Part shown: piece by piece, positions 1 through 8,069 of the stretch
Layout: the number at the start of each line of letters is the position of its first letter
Position numbering within the stretch: the stretch's first letter is position 1
From: Bacillota bacterium
Lineage (GTDB): Bacteria > Bacillota > Clostridia > Oscillospirales > Acutalibacteraceae
Assembly: GCA_023420245.1 (NCBI GenBank)
Contig: JAEZWL010000097.1
Location: forward strand, 1 to 20,807
Direction of reading: 5' to 3'
DNA: 20,807 bases
Notes under the pieces: generated by a model
Database searches by the model: none
What the model was told of the DNA's origin: nothing
Seen by the model: the letters and a program-made list of their open reading frames with translations, nothing else
Translations under genes and position numbers: made by a program

Positions 1-356
1 GATTTATCCTTAAACTGTGTCATGCGCTGCAGCTCGCCGAACTGCGTGTAGCAGTTCAAAATCCAGGCAAGCTGTGCGTGTGTGTTTACGTGGCTCTGGA
101 TAAAGAACAGGCTTTTGTCGGGGTCGATTCCGCAGGCAAGCAGAAGGGCGTAAGCCTCCAGTGTGTTGCGGCGGAATTTTGCCGGGTCCTGACGCACGGT
201 AATGGTGTGCAGGTCTGCCAGCGCGTAGATGCAGTCATATTCATCCTGCAGGCTGATCCAGTTTTTCAGGGCGCCGAGGTAATTGCCCAAAGTAATCGTG
301 CCGCTGGGCTGAATTGCGCTGAAAATAACCTTTTTTTGTTCGGTTGCTGCTTCCAT
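1..356 (-). CDS. trpS: Tryptophanyl-tRNA synthetase, N-terminal part (cut by window edge)
   Basis: Partial gene; only about the first 118 codons are present and the 3' end lies beyond base 1. TrpRS charges tRNA-Trp in the cytoplasm using ATP. The translation begins MEAATEQKKVIFSAIQPSG and continues into TITLGNYLGALKNW. This is the class I synthetase HIGH-equivalent (TLGN) and PSG region typical of bacterial TrpRS. Later segments ALADLHTIT and LLACGIDPDKSLFFIQS, with a Q-rich SHVNTHAQLAWIL stretch, also fit TrpRS. The ATG at 354-356 has a GGAGGAT ribosome site about four bases upstream (361-367 on the plus strand). It follows the aminotransferase on the same strand with a 50-bp gap, so co-transcription is possible. 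A TATACT-like -10 at 395-400 in that gap has no convincing -35. No T-box fits in so short a gap. Confidence 0.95.
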   Translation of the reverse strand, partial: MEAATEQKKVIFSAIQPSGTITLGNYLGALKNWISLQDEYDCIYALADLHTITVRQDPAKFRRNTLEAYALLLACGIDPDKSLFFIQSHVNTHAQLAWILNCYTQFGELQRMTQFKDK

Positions 357-406
357 GATAATCCTCCATGAAGTTCCTGTGCGTATTTGCAGGTAGTATA
401 TCCGTA

Positions 407-1597
407 TTATTTTATCATATCGTTTGCCAGTTCGCCGAGAATCTGAATTCCTCTTACAAGCTGCTCGTCTGTTGGAGTGCTGAAGTTGATTCGGAAGGAC
501 TGGCAAGGCTGGGTTTCATCCGTCAAAAACGCGTTACCGGGTACGACGCATACCTTGCGTAGCACGGCCTGTTTACAGAAATCGGTCATATCCACGCCGT
601 CCGGCAGGGTGCACCAGAGAAACAGTCCGCCCTCGATCGGGTGATACGTAATTTTTGGCGCAAGGTACTGATCCAGCGCATCTGTCGCAATTTTGGTTTT
701 CCTTTTATAGATTTCGCGGAGCTGCTTCAAATGCGCTTCAAAGTCGTACTTCGCCATAAACTCACTGCAAATCATCTGCGACCAGATATTGGTGTGGACG
801 TCCTCACCCTGTTTGCAGACGATCATTTTTTGCAGAATTTCCTTCGGTGCAATCGCGTAGCCCACGCGCATACCAGGGGAAATGACCTTGGAGAAGCTGC
901 CCGCATAAATTACTAGACCATCCTCGTCAAGCGACTTGACCGCCTCGATGTGTTCCCCCTGAAAGCGCAGGTCGCCGTATGGATTGTCTTCGATTATCAA
1001 AACCTGATATTTTTTCGCCAGCGCGTAAAGCTGTTTGCGTTTTTCCCAGCTCATCGTGATTCCCGCAGGATTCTGAAAGTTTGGAATGGTATAGATACGC
1101 CTGACGTTTTTCTCTTCCGCCAGCGCTTTTTCCAGCTCCGCCATATTCATTCCGTCCGCTTCCATCTCAATACCGCGCAGGCGCGCGCTGTAGGAGCGGA
1201 AGGTATTCAGGGAGCCGATGAAGCTTGGTGCCTCGCAGAGCACCACGTCACCCTCGTTAAGCAGGGATTTTGTGGCAAGGTCCATGATCTGCTGGGCGCC
1301 GCTGGTAATCAGAATATTATCGAAATCACGGCCGATATGATGCTTCCTTTTCATATATGCGGTGAGCTGATCTCTTAAAGGCTGGTAGCCCTCGGTAACG
1401 CTGTATTGGAGCGCGTCAATCGGACGTTCCGCAAAGAGCCTTGCGGATATTTCAGCGATTTCCTTTGCCGGAAAAGCCTCCGGAGCCGGGTTGCCCGCAG
1501 AAAGCGAAATTACGCTAGGGTCCGAGGCGTATTTGAAGATTTCTCTGATTGCAGACGGTTTTAATTTTTGAACTCGATCGGAAAATGAATAGTCCAT
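407..1597 (-). CDS. PLP-dependent class I/II aminotransferase (LysN/aromatic-aminotransferase-like)
   Basis: A 396-residue fold-type I aminotransferase without the N-terminal GntR helix-turn-helix domain of MocR regulators. It transfers an amino group between an amino acid and a 2-oxoacid through pyridoxal phosphate. Visible motifs are PNFQNPAG at residues 172-179, the PLP-contacting D204 and Y207 in EDNPYGDL, the Schiff-base lysine K237 in GSFSKVISPGMRVGY, and the C-terminal FRINFSTP with the carboxylate-binding arginine. Length and motifs match the 2-aminoadipate/aromatic/branched-chain aminotransferase group; the exact substrate cannot be read from sequence. The start ATG has a GGAGG site about ten bases upstream. 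It lies just upstream of trpS on the same strand. An aromatic substrate would make it a functional partner of the ior operon 8 kb away, but that is inference. No convincing promoter was found for it in 1598-1814. Confidence 0.92.
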   Translation of the reverse strand: MDYSFSDRVQKLKPSAIREIFKYASDPSVISLSAGNPAPEAFPAKEIAEISARLFAERPIDALQYSVTEGYQPLRDQLTAYMKRKHHIGRDFDNILITSGAQQIMDLATKSLLNEGDVVLCEAPSFIGSLNTFRSYSARLRGIEMEADGMNMAELEKALAEEKNVRRIYTIPNFQNPAGITMSWEKRKQLYALAKKYQVLIIEDNPYGDLRFQGEHIEAVKSLDEDGLVIYAGSFSKVISPGMRVGYAIAPKEILQKMIVCKQGEDVHTNIWSQMICSEFMAKYDFEAHLKQLREIYKRKTKIATDALDQYLAPKITYHPIEGGLFLWCTLPDGVDMTDFCKQAVLRKVCVVPGNAFLTDETQPCQSFRINFSTPTDEQLVRGIQILGELANDMIK

Positions 1598-1728
1598 CCT
1601 GACGTCCTCCAGTTTTCACAATATTAGTATTATTTTACCACAGATATCCGCCTGTGACTACAGATAACCTATCAAAATTGCAAAATACTTATAATCTGAT
1701 TGAATTTTCCAAAATATTACAACACGTT

Positions 1729-1761
1729 ATGACAATACCGTCCATATACCAATAGTATAAT
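1729..1761 (+). promoter_or_regulatory. spoIIE promoter candidate, 21-bp spacer
   Basis: A perfect -10 TATAAT lies at 1756-1761 and a -35-like ATGACA at 1729-1734, separated by 21 bp. Normal sigma-A promoters have about 17 bp. B. subtilis spoIIE is known for a 21-bp spacer used with Spo0A~P. The GACAA core at 1731-1735 partly matches a reverse-orientation Spo0A box (6 of 10 positions). A better match, ATTGGACAAG (8 of 10 to ATTCGACAAA), sits downstream of the -10 at 1776-1785. Transcription would start near 1768. Confidence 0.5.
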
Positions 1762-1814
1762 AAAATTTAGTAAATATTGGACAAGTTACCAAATAATGTA
1801 TGGCGGTGATTGAA

Positions 1815-4139
1815 ATGATAAAGGCAAATACGAGGCGGGTCAGTTTTCTGGAGGCGGCTGCCGCGCCAACGAAGGCGATTGCAAGGCAGCTGGTCTTTTT
1901 TGCTCTGGGCATGCTCTGTGCCCGAAGTGTGGTTTTTGGGAAATATGCGCCGTTCGGCGTGGCGGCGGTGGCGGCTGCGCCGTATTCTTCTCTGCTGAGC
2001 GTTCTGCTGGGCAGTGCCGTAGGATATCTTCTCCCCTCGCAAACGGTTGTACCTGTGCATTATATTGCCGGAATTCTGGCGGCGGCAGCAATCCGCTGGA
2101 CGTTAAGCGATCTGGTCAAGCTTAAGATTCACCCGGGATTTGCGCCGGTTACCGCGTTTTTGCCGGTAATGGCAACGGGTCTGTCCATCATATTCGTAAA
2201 CGGGTCAACCTCCACGACGGTGGCGATGTATGTGGCGGAATCGTTTCTGGCGGCGGGCGTCGCTTATTTCTTTGCAAGATCAGCCGCAATATCAGAGGCT
2301 GGGAAAAAAATCGGCGAAATGAGCGCGCAGGAAATCGCCTGCTCGGCAATGACGGCCTGTGTGGTTTTGCTGTCGCTTTCCAATCTGAATATTGGCGCGA
2401 TTTCGCTGGGGCGTGTTCTGGCGGTGGTCGCGATTTTGCTTGCCGCCCGGTATGGCGGGGTGTCCGGCGGCAGTGTTGCCGGCATCGCTTCCGGCATCGT
2501 ATTCAGCCTTTCCACTGCCGGTGTAAACTATCTTTCCGGCGCTTATGCGCTCGGCGGAATGATGGCGGGGGTCTTTTCTCCGGTCGGGCGTTTGGCTTCT
2601 GTAGCGGCTTTCATCATCTCCAACGCGGTGGCTTCGCTTCAGGTCGGCAACCAATCCGCTGTAGTGAACGGTTTGTACGAAGTGATGATCGCGACAGTGG
2701 TCTATATGCTTCTGCCTTCCAAGATCTGTACGCCGCTGATCGGGATGTTTTCCCGCAGTGACGATACCGCGCGTACCGATGGGCTCCGGCGCGCCGTTAT
2801 TATGAAGCTGGATTACGCGGCCAAGGCGCTCGGAAGCGTCTCCGAGTCGGTCGAGGAGGTATCCAAAAAGCTTTCGATCACCTGTGCCCCGGATATTAAC
2901 GGTGTGTATAAAAAGACAATGGATGAGGTTTGTTGCAGCTGCGGTCTGAAGGTTTATTGCTGGGAACGGAACTACGGCGACAGCATGAACGCATTTAATG
3001 ATCTTACGGACAAGCTCCGCAGCCAGGGAAGCGTAGAACGCGGCGATTTCAGCGCCCAGTTTTCATCCCATTGCAGCCGCCTTACCGACCTGATGAATTC
3101 ACTGAACCGAAATTATAATGAGTTTATGATTCGGGACGCGGCGGAGAGCCGCGCGCAGCAGGTGAGAAGCGTGGTCTCCGACCAGTTTGTCACCACAAGC
3201 AATATGCTGGAGGAAATGGCAAGCGAGCTGGAGCTTTATGAGCGGTTTGATTTTGCGTCCGCGCAGAAAATCAGCGAGGTTTTGCGGGATGCCGGAATCA
3301 TGGCAATTGACGTCAGCTGCCGCACCGACCGTTATAACCGGATGTCGGTGGAAATTGTAACGGCGACCATTGAGGGCACGCGACTGAACCGCGCGGAGCT
3401 GACCGCCCAGATTTCCCGCGCCTGCGGCAGGATGTTTCAGCAGCCCTGTATCAGTACGGTAAAAGGCAAATGCCGCCTGCAAATGAGCGAGCTGCCGCTT
3501 TACCGGGTGCAGACCGGCTGTGCGCAGCACTCCTGCGGCAACGCCCAGTTCTGCGGCGACAGCTGGGAATGCTTCACTGACGGAAACGGCAGGCAGGTGG
3601 CAATCATCAGCGACGGAATGGGCAGCGGGGGACGCGCCGCGGTCGACGGCGCGATGGCGAGCGGAATTCTTTCGCGGCTGGTCAAGGCCGGAATCGGGTT
3701 TGACGCGGCACTGCGGATTGTGAATTCTGCGCTGCTGGTCAAATCCAGCGATGAATCTCTTGCGACAATCGATCTCGTTACCCTGGATTTGTTCAGCGGC
3801 TACTCAGAGTTTATGAAGGCGGGTGCGCCGATCAGCATTTTGCGAAAGCACGGCAGAGCCTTCCGGGTGGATGCGCCGAGCCTGCCGATTGGGATTTTAA
3901 ATGATATCCATTTTAATAAATATAATGATTATCTTGAGGACGGCGACCTGCTGGTGCTTCTTTCCGACGGTGCGCTGTCTTCGGGGGATGAGTGGATTTG
4001 TGACGAAATGGAAAAATGGGACGGTCAGGTGCCGCAGGAGCTGGCGGAAACGATTGTATCCGAGGCAATTGCACGCCGGGACGACGGCCATGATGATGAT
4101 ATCACCGCGCTGGTGCTGAAAATCATGAAGCGCGAGTAA
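1815..4139 (+). CDS. spoIIE: Stage II sporulation protein E, PP2C-type phosphatase
   Basis: SpoIIE is a membrane-bound serine phosphatase. It dephosphorylates SpoIIAA, which frees sigma-F in the forespore, and it also takes part in polar septum formation. Residues about 15-300 form a run of roughly ten hydrophobic helices. A central region follows, with the Cys-rich motif CCSCGLKVYCWERNY typical of SpoIIE. The C-terminal third is the PP2C domain: metal-binding ISDGMGSG with D600, then LLVLLSDGALSSGDEW, and the closing DDDITALVLKI. I place the start at ATG 1815 (774 residues). GGCGGTGAT, a near-perfect ribosome site, lies just upstream of it, whereas the in-frame ATG at 1800 has no site and that region is the ribosome site itself. 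At 774 residues it is a little shorter than the B. subtilis protein. It stands alone on this strand behind a Spo0A-type promoter candidate. Confidence 0.95.
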   Translation: MIKANTRRVSFLEAAAAPTKAIARQLVFFALGMLCARSVVFGKYAPFGVAAVAAAPYSSLLSVLLGSAVGYLLPSQTVVPVHYIAGILAAAAIRWTLSDLVKLKIHPGFAPVTAFLPVMATGLSIIFVNGSTSTTVAMYVAESFLAAGVAYFFARSAAISEAGKKIGEMSAQEIACSAMTACVVLLSLSNLNIGAISLGRVLAVVAILLAARYGGVSGGSVAGIASGIVFSLSTAGVNYLSGAYALGGMMAGVFSPVGRLASVAAFIISNAVASLQVGNQSAVVNGLYEVMIATVVYMLLPSKICTPLIGMFSRSDDTARTDGLRRAVIMKLDYAAKALGSVSESVEEVSKKLSITCAPDINGVYKKTMDEVCCSCGLKVYCWERNYGDSMNAFNDLTDKLRSQGSVERGDFSAQFSSHCSRLTDLMNSLNRNYNEFMIRDAAESRAQQVRSVVSDQFVTTSNMLEEMASELELYERFDFASAQKISEVLRDAGIMAIDVSCRTDRYNRMSVEIVTATIEGTRLNRAELTAQISRACGRMFQQPCISTVKGKCRLQMSELPLYRVQTGCAQHSCGNAQFCGDSWECFTDGNGRQVAIISDGMGSGGRAAVDGAMASGILSRLVKAGIGFDAALRIVNSALLVKSSDESLATIDLVTLDLFSGYSEFMKAGAPISILRKHGRAFRVDAPSLPIGILNDIHFNKYNDYLEDGDLLVLLSDGALSSGDEWICDEMEKWDGQVPQELAETIVSEAIARRDDGHDDDITALVLKIMKRE

Positions 4140-4185
4140 CCACAACACGCCCAGCCTTTCAAAATATACACGGGATGTCCTCCCT

Positions 4186-4220
4186 GTCAGCAGCCCCGCC
4201 CCGGCGGGGTTCAAGCTGAC
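4186..4220 (+). other. Hairpin A downstream of spoIIE
   Basis: Outer stem GTCAGC (4186-4191) pairs with GCTGAC (4215-4220). Inner stem CCCCGC (4194-4199) pairs with GCGGGG (4204-4209). It is GC-rich but has no following T-run, so it is not a classic intrinsic terminator on its own. Its 3' arm can instead pair with 4273-4282. Confidence 0.55.
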
Positions 4221-4237
4221 GATAAAATCGTATCGTC
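4218..4237 (+). other. Hairpin GACGATA/TATCGTC
   Basis: A 7-bp inverted repeat (4218-4224 with 4231-4237) around a six-base loop, directly after hairpin A and sharing three bases with its outer stem, so the two compete. Confidence 0.45.
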
Positions 4238-4274
4238 CCTGATTTGCACAGTCTATCAGTTTGCCTGCAACCTG

Positions 4275-4294
4275 AACCCCGCTTCGGCGGGGTT
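4275..4294 (+). terminator. GC-rich TTCG-loop hairpin, probable spoIIE terminator
   Basis: AACCCCGC (4275-4282), a TTCG tetraloop (4283-4286) and GCGGGGTT (4287-4294) form a perfect 8-bp stem. The following bases, ATTCATT, are only partly T-rich, so termination strength is uncertain. The arm GCGGGGTT also occurs at 4204-4211. Confidence 0.55.
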
Positions 4295-4307
4295 ATTCAT
4301 TGAAAAG

Positions 4308-4343
4308 AATTCACTTGATTCTCAGTGAATTTGGATGTAAGAT
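4308..4343 (+). promoter_or_regulatory. Promoter candidate overlapped by a dyad (lipoprotein gene)
   Basis: -35-like TTGATT at 4315-4320, 17-bp spacer, -10-like TAAGAT at 4338-4343 (four of six matches each). An 8-bp perfect dyad, AATTCACT (4308-4315) and AGTGAATT (4324-4331), is centred on the -35, as a repressor operator would be. Confidence 0.4.
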
Positions 4344-4381
4344 GATGGTACTTCAAGAAGAATTTAAAGGAGGTTATGGCT

Positions 4382-5050
4382 ATGTCAATCAGAGGAATTA
4401 GTTCATCGGCTGTGCTTTTCGTTTTGGTTTCAGCTGTCCTTTTGGGTTGTTCCAAACCGCCGGCAGAAAGCTCCTCGTCCGGTTTTGCCAGCGGGCAGAC
4501 TTCCGCCGTGTCCTCTTCTATGGCATCCATCGCACCGCCTGCTTACGCCGCGCAGCCATCCTCTGCCGCCGTGCAGGAGGACCCTGTAAAAGCCCTGTTG
4601 CTTACCATTCAGAAGGAAGCGCAGCAGGGAAGGGTAATTAACTGCGAATTCCCCGTAGAAAAAACATGCATCGAAGATGTTCAGAAGAAATGGGGGCAGG
4701 AGGGGCAGTCGGAATATGTTGCCGCGGCGAAGGGTATTTACGCGGCGTATCCCAAAAAAGGCATGGTTTTCGGCTACAATAAAGGCTCCCAGATTTTTGA
4801 GGTCCGTACCTTTGACAGCCAGTTGAAAAGCATTCCCATGTCAAAAGTTATTGAAGTGTTCGGAAAGCCCGCGCACGATGTGAAGAATGATAAAGAAGAG
4901 ATTCTCGGTTATGTTATAAACGAAAAGTATAAGATTTTATTTGTGTTCCCTAAAACGGACGCAAAGGACTTGGCACTTGACCATTACTCAGTTTTTTACC
5001 CGCAGGGCACGGTTAATTACATGGCCGACGACCCCGGCAGGGAATGGTAA
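4382..5050 (+). CDS. DUF4309-like (YjgB-type) lipoprotein
   Basis: A 222-residue exported protein of unknown function. Residues 1-22 are a lipoprotein signal peptide (MSIRGISSSAVLFVLVSAV) ending in lipobox LLGC, with C23 as the lipidation site. A low-complexity Ser/Ala/Pro linker follows to about residue 65, then a compact domain of about 150 residues. Motifs in it such as VQKKWGQEG, VIEVFGKPAHDVKND and ILFVFPKTD recall the DUF4309 family, which includes B. subtilis YjgB; I make this match from memory. The start is ATG 4382 because AAAGGAGGT sits eight bases upstream, while the in-frame ATG at 4376 is too close to that site. It would be anchored on the outer face of the membrane. It is a single-gene unit between two terminators. 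Confidence 0.75.
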   Translation: MSIRGISSSAVLFVLVSAVLLGCSKPPAESSSSGFASGQTSAVSSSMASIAPPAYAAQPSSAAVQEDPVKALLLTIQKEAQQGRVINCEFPVEKTCIEDVQKKWGQEGQSEYVAAAKGIYAAYPKKGMVFGYNKGSQIFEVRTFDSQLKSIPMSKVIEVFGKPAHDVKNDKEEILGYVINEKYKILFVFPKTDAKDLALDHYSVFYPQGTVNYMADDPGREW

Positions 5051-5071
5051 CAAATAATCGCATATCAGCAA

Positions 5072-5098
5072 AAATCCTCCGGCTCAGCCGGAGGATTT
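5072..5098. terminator. Bidirectional intrinsic terminator (lipoprotein / tatD)
   Basis: A 12-bp perfect stem, AAATCCTCCGGC (5072-5083) with GCCGGAGGATTT (5087-5098), around a TCA loop. On each strand the stem ends in a short T-run. It sits between the convergent stops at 5050 and 5101 and can serve both. Confidence 0.85.
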
Positions 5099-5100
5099 CT

Positions 5101-5871
5101 TCATGTTATTTCAAACAGAGTTTCCGCGTTGCGGCGGGTAGCTTGCAGAACAGCCTGAACGGTGATTCCGCGAATCTCCGCTACCTTTGCCGCGGTATAG
5201 GCAATCAGGGTGGAATCGTTGCGCTTGCCTCGATACGGCACGGGCGCCATATAGGGGCAGTCGGTTTCCATGAGCATTCGCTCCAGCGGGATGGATGCCG
5301 CGACCTCAACCGGCACGCGCGCGTTTTTAAACGTCACCGCGCCGCCCAGCCCGACGTACATTCCCAGATGAACTATTTCTGCCGCCATCTCCGCGCTGCC
5401 GGAAAAGCAGTGCACGACACCGGCAGGCTTTAGCCTGCGCAGAATTTCCATCGTGTCGCCGTGCGCGTCGCGGTCATGGACGATAATCGGGAGGCGGTGC
5501 TCCTGCGCCAGAAGAATCTGCCGTTCAAAAAGCAGTTTTTGTAGATCCTTCGGCGCGTTGTCTTCAAAATGGTAATCAAGACCAATTTCTCCGACTGCGA
5601 CCACCTTTTTCGCGGAAACGAGCATTTCGAGCTGTTGCACCGCATCCTCGGGGGCATCCTTTACACATTCCGGGTGGATTCCGACCGCCGCGTAAACATA
5701 GGGGTAACGTTCCGCCAACCGGATGGAAGTCCGGGAGGAGGCCAAGTCCGCCCCGCAGTTTACCACGTTGCAGATTCCCCTGCGCGGCAGCTCCTCCAAC
5801 AGGCTTTGCCGGTCTTCGTCAAAAGCCTCGTCGTCGTAGTGCGCGTGAGAATCAAAGATATGGCTTTCCAT
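5101..5871 (-). CDS. tatD: TatD-family metal-dependent hydrolase/DNase
   Basis: A 256-residue TIM-barrel amidohydrolase of the TatD family; family members are Mg-dependent 3'-5' exonucleases or DNases. The metal-binding residues are all visible: H9 and H11 in FDSHAHYDD, E95 in VGEIGLDYHF, H132 in IVHDRDAH, H154 in VVHCFSG, and D204 in METDCPYMAP. The following RGKRNDS is the family signature. Length is typical. The stop is TGA at 5101-5103. The start at 5871 is only two bases after the metG stop, so it is translated from the metG transcript. This metG-tatD pairing is common in Firmicutes. No independent promoter is visible. Confidence 0.95.
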   Translation of the reverse strand: MESHIFDSHAHYDDEAFDEDRQSLLEELPRRGICNVVNCGADLASSRTSIRLAERYPYVYAAVGIHPECVKDAPEDAVQQLEMLVSAKKVVAVGEIGLDYHFEDNAPKDLQKLLFERQILLAQEHRLPIIVHDRDAHGDTMEILRRLKPAGVVHCFSGSAEMAAEIVHLGMYVGLGGAVTFKNARVPVEVAASIPLERMLMETDCPYMAPVPYRGKRNDSTLIAYTAAKVAEIRGITVQAVLQATRRNAETLFEIT

Positions 5872-5873
5872 GG

Positions 5874-7817
5874 CTATCGAACCTTGCTTCCGGCGGGAAT
5901 GCCATCCACAAAGATTACTTTTACCTCATTTTCGCCCGCGTCCGCCGCAAGAATCATTCCCTGGCTTTCCACGCCGCAGAGCGTTGCGGGGTTCAGGTTG
6001 GATACCAGAATGACACTGTGTCCGATTAAATCCTCCGGCTTGTACCACTGCGCGATACCGGAAGCCACCGTGCGCCCGCCCATGCCGTCGTCGATGGTCA
6101 GCTTCAGCAGCTTTTTGGCACGCTTCACCGGTTCGCAGGCTGTGATTTTGCCGACGCGAAGGTCTACTCTGCAGAAATCGTCGATGCCGATCTGGGCGAT
6201 TCCTTCAATTCTCTTTTCTTCCTCTGTCTCCTTGTCCGCCATCGGGTTCGGTATCAGCTGATTCAGCTCATCGATTTCTTTTTCCACATCAATGCGCGGG
6301 AACAGGGTTTCACCCTTTGTAATCACGGCGTCCGCAGAAAGCACGCCCCATTTCGCGGAGGATTCATAGGTCAGCTCTTCCGCCTTCGCGCCAAGCTGCG
6401 CCTGAATTTTCGGCGAGGTCTCCGGCATAAACGGGGTAATCAGAACGGAGACGATACGCAGGCTTTCGCACAGGTTGTAAATAACTGCCGCAAGGCGCGC
6501 TTTTTTGCTTTCGTCCTTGCCAAGCGCCCACGGCATGGTTTCGTCGATATATTTGTTGGTACGGGCGATCAGCTTCCAGATTTCTGTCAGCGCGGCGCTG
6601 AACTGGTAGCCGGCAATCGCGCCGTCGCATTTTTGGCGAAGCTCCAGAGCCATTCTGATCAGCTCGTCGTCGAGCGGGTCGCTCTCGCGTTCCGCAGGGA
6701 TTTTTCCGCCGAAATATTTTTCCGCCATCGCGGTGGAGCGGGAAAGCAGATTGCCCAGATCGTTGGCGAGGTCGGAATTGATACGGCTGATGAGCGCTTC
6801 GTTGGTAAACAGACCGTCCGCGCCAAACGGAATTTCGCGCAGCAGAAAATACCGAATCGCGTCCACGCCGTAACGGTTACAGAGAATGTTCGGGTCAACC
6901 ACGTTGCCCTTGGATTTGCTCATTTTGCTCCCGTCCCCGAACAGCAGCCAGCCGTGCCCGTAAACCTGCTTCGGCAGGGGGAGGTCAAGCGCCATCAGCA
7001 TGGCGGGCCAGATGATGGTATGGAAACGCACGATTTCCTTGCCGACAAAATGAACGTCCGCAGGCCAGTATTTTTTGTAATCAGAGTCATTTTCCGAAGC
7101 AAAGCCAAGCGCGGTGATATAGTTGGTGAGCGCGTCAAGCCAGACATAAACGACATGCTTCGGGTCAAAATCGACCGGGATGCCCCAGGTGAAGCTGGTG
7201 CGCGAAACACAGAGGTCCTCAAGACCCTGCTTGATGAAATTGATCATCTCGTTTTTGCGGCTGTCCGGCTGAATGAAATCCGGCTGATCCTCATAGAGCT
7301 TGAGCAGACGGTCGGCGTATTTGGAAAGACGGAAGAAGTAAGCTTCTTCATTCGCTATTTTTACCTCCCTGCCGCAGTCGGGGCATTTGCCGTCCTTGAG
7401 CTGTGTTTCCGTCCAAAAGGCCTCGCACGGCGTACAGTACCAGCCCTCGTACTGTCCTTTATAGATTTCTCCCTTGTCATAGAGCTTCTTAAAAATCTTT
7501 TGAACCGCCTTCATGTGGTAGTCATCCGTGGTGCGGATAAAGCGGTCGTTGGAGATATTTAAAAGCTTCCATAAATCCTGAAAGCCGGCGACAATTTTAT
7601 CCACATATTCCTTGGGGGTAACACCCTCTTTTTGCGCGTTTACCTCTATTTTCAGACCGTGCTCGTCCGTACCGGTCAAAAACATCACGTCGTACCCCTG
7701 CATTCGTTTGTAGCGGGCAATGGCGTCCGTCGCCACAGTGCAGTAGCTGTGACCGATGTGCGCCTTGCCGGAGGGGTAATAAATCGGGGTGGTGATGTAA
7801 AAAGTCTTCTTGTCCAT
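5874..7817 (-). CDS. metG: Methionyl-tRNA synthetase with C-terminal tRNA-binding domain
   Basis: A 647-residue MetRS, which charges initiator and elongator tRNA-Met. The class I signatures are HIGH at residues 20-23 (KAHIGHSYCT) and KMSKS at 298-302. The zinc knuckle has four cysteines, C128/C131 and C145/C148 (WYCTPC and CPDC). An alpha-helical anticodon-binding region follows. The last 110 or so residues, from DDFCRVDLRVGKI to SQGMILAA, are the Trbp111/EMAPII-like OB-fold tRNA-binding domain that dimerises many bacterial MetRS. The ribosome site is GGAGGT, six bases before the ATG. The gene is followed two bases later by tatD. The inferred leader is only about 40 bases, which leaves no room for a T-box or SAM riboswitch. 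Confidence 0.97.
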   Translation of the reverse strand: MDKKTFYITTPIYYPSGKAHIGHSYCTVATDAIARYKRMQGYDVMFLTGTDEHGLKIEVNAQKEGVTPKEYVDKIVAGFQDLWKLLNISNDRFIRTTDDYHMKAVQKIFKKLYDKGEIYKGQYEGWYCTPCEAFWTETQLKDGKCPDCGREVKIANEEAYFFRLSKYADRLLKLYEDQPDFIQPDSRKNEMINFIKQGLEDLCVSRTSFTWGIPVDFDPKHVVYVWLDALTNYITALGFASENDSDYKKYWPADVHFVGKEIVRFHTIIWPAMLMALDLPLPKQVYGHGWLLFGDGSKMSKSKGNVVDPNILCNRYGVDAIRYFLLREIPFGADGLFTNEALISRINSDLANDLGNLLSRSTAMAEKYFGGKIPAERESDPLDDELIRMALELRQKCDGAIAGYQFSAALTEIWKLIARTNKYIDETMPWALGKDESKKARLAAVIYNLCESLRIVSVLITPFMPETSPKIQAQLGAKAEELTYESSAKWGVLSADAVITKGETLFPRIDVEKEIDELNQLIPNPMADKETEEEKRIEGIAQIGIDDFCRVDLRVGKITACEPVKRAKKLLKLTIDDGMGGRTVASGIAQWYKPEDLIGHSVILVSNLNPATLCGVESQGMILAADAGENEVKVIFVDGIPAGSKVR

Positions 7818-7862
7818 TTTTGTACCTCCAGAGAATTCAGATAACCAAAGTTTAACTTATTC

Positions 7863-7891
7863 AGTATACCATTTAATATTGCATATTTAAA
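7863..7891 (-). promoter_or_regulatory. metG-tatD promoter candidate
   Basis: On the minus strand, TTTAAA (7891-7886), a 17-bp spacer, then TATACT (7868-7863). The -10 matches five of six and the -35 four of six. It is placed about 45 bases before the metG ATG. Confidence 0.5.
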
Positions 7892-7962
7892 GATAGAAAT
7901 ACCATTCCTCACGTTTGAAACGGGAATATAACCCCGAAGGATGCGGCTTTCAACAAAATAGG

Positions 7963-7990
7963 AACCGGCAGGAAATAAATCCTGCCGGTT
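7963..7990 (-). terminator. Intrinsic terminator of the LCP gene
   Basis: A perfect 11-bp stem (7963-7973 with 7980-7990) around a six-base loop. Reading on the minus strand it is followed by CCTATTTTGTTG, a weak T-run. It lies 80 bases after the LCP stop at 8070 and before the metG promoter. Confidence 0.75.
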
Positions 7991-8069
7991 AGAAGGCTTA
8001 GCTTTGCGATTTTGGGGTCGCGTGACCTTATCGACGGGATGACCGAAAAAATCAATCCTCCCGGGAGCT

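Noticed and set aside
357..406. Separate regulated leader for trpS
   Set aside because: Only 50 bp follow the aminotransferase stop; a TATACT is present but no good -35 or leader structure.
6633..7562. Long plus-strand open frame (about 309 codons) opposite metG
   Set aside because: It is antisense to a fully supported metG, has no ribosome site, and its composition is that of a reverse-complement shadow.
7818..7962. T-box or SAM riboswitch before metG
   Set aside because: The promoter candidate leaves a leader of only about 40 bases and no T-box sequence such as TGGNACCGCG is present.
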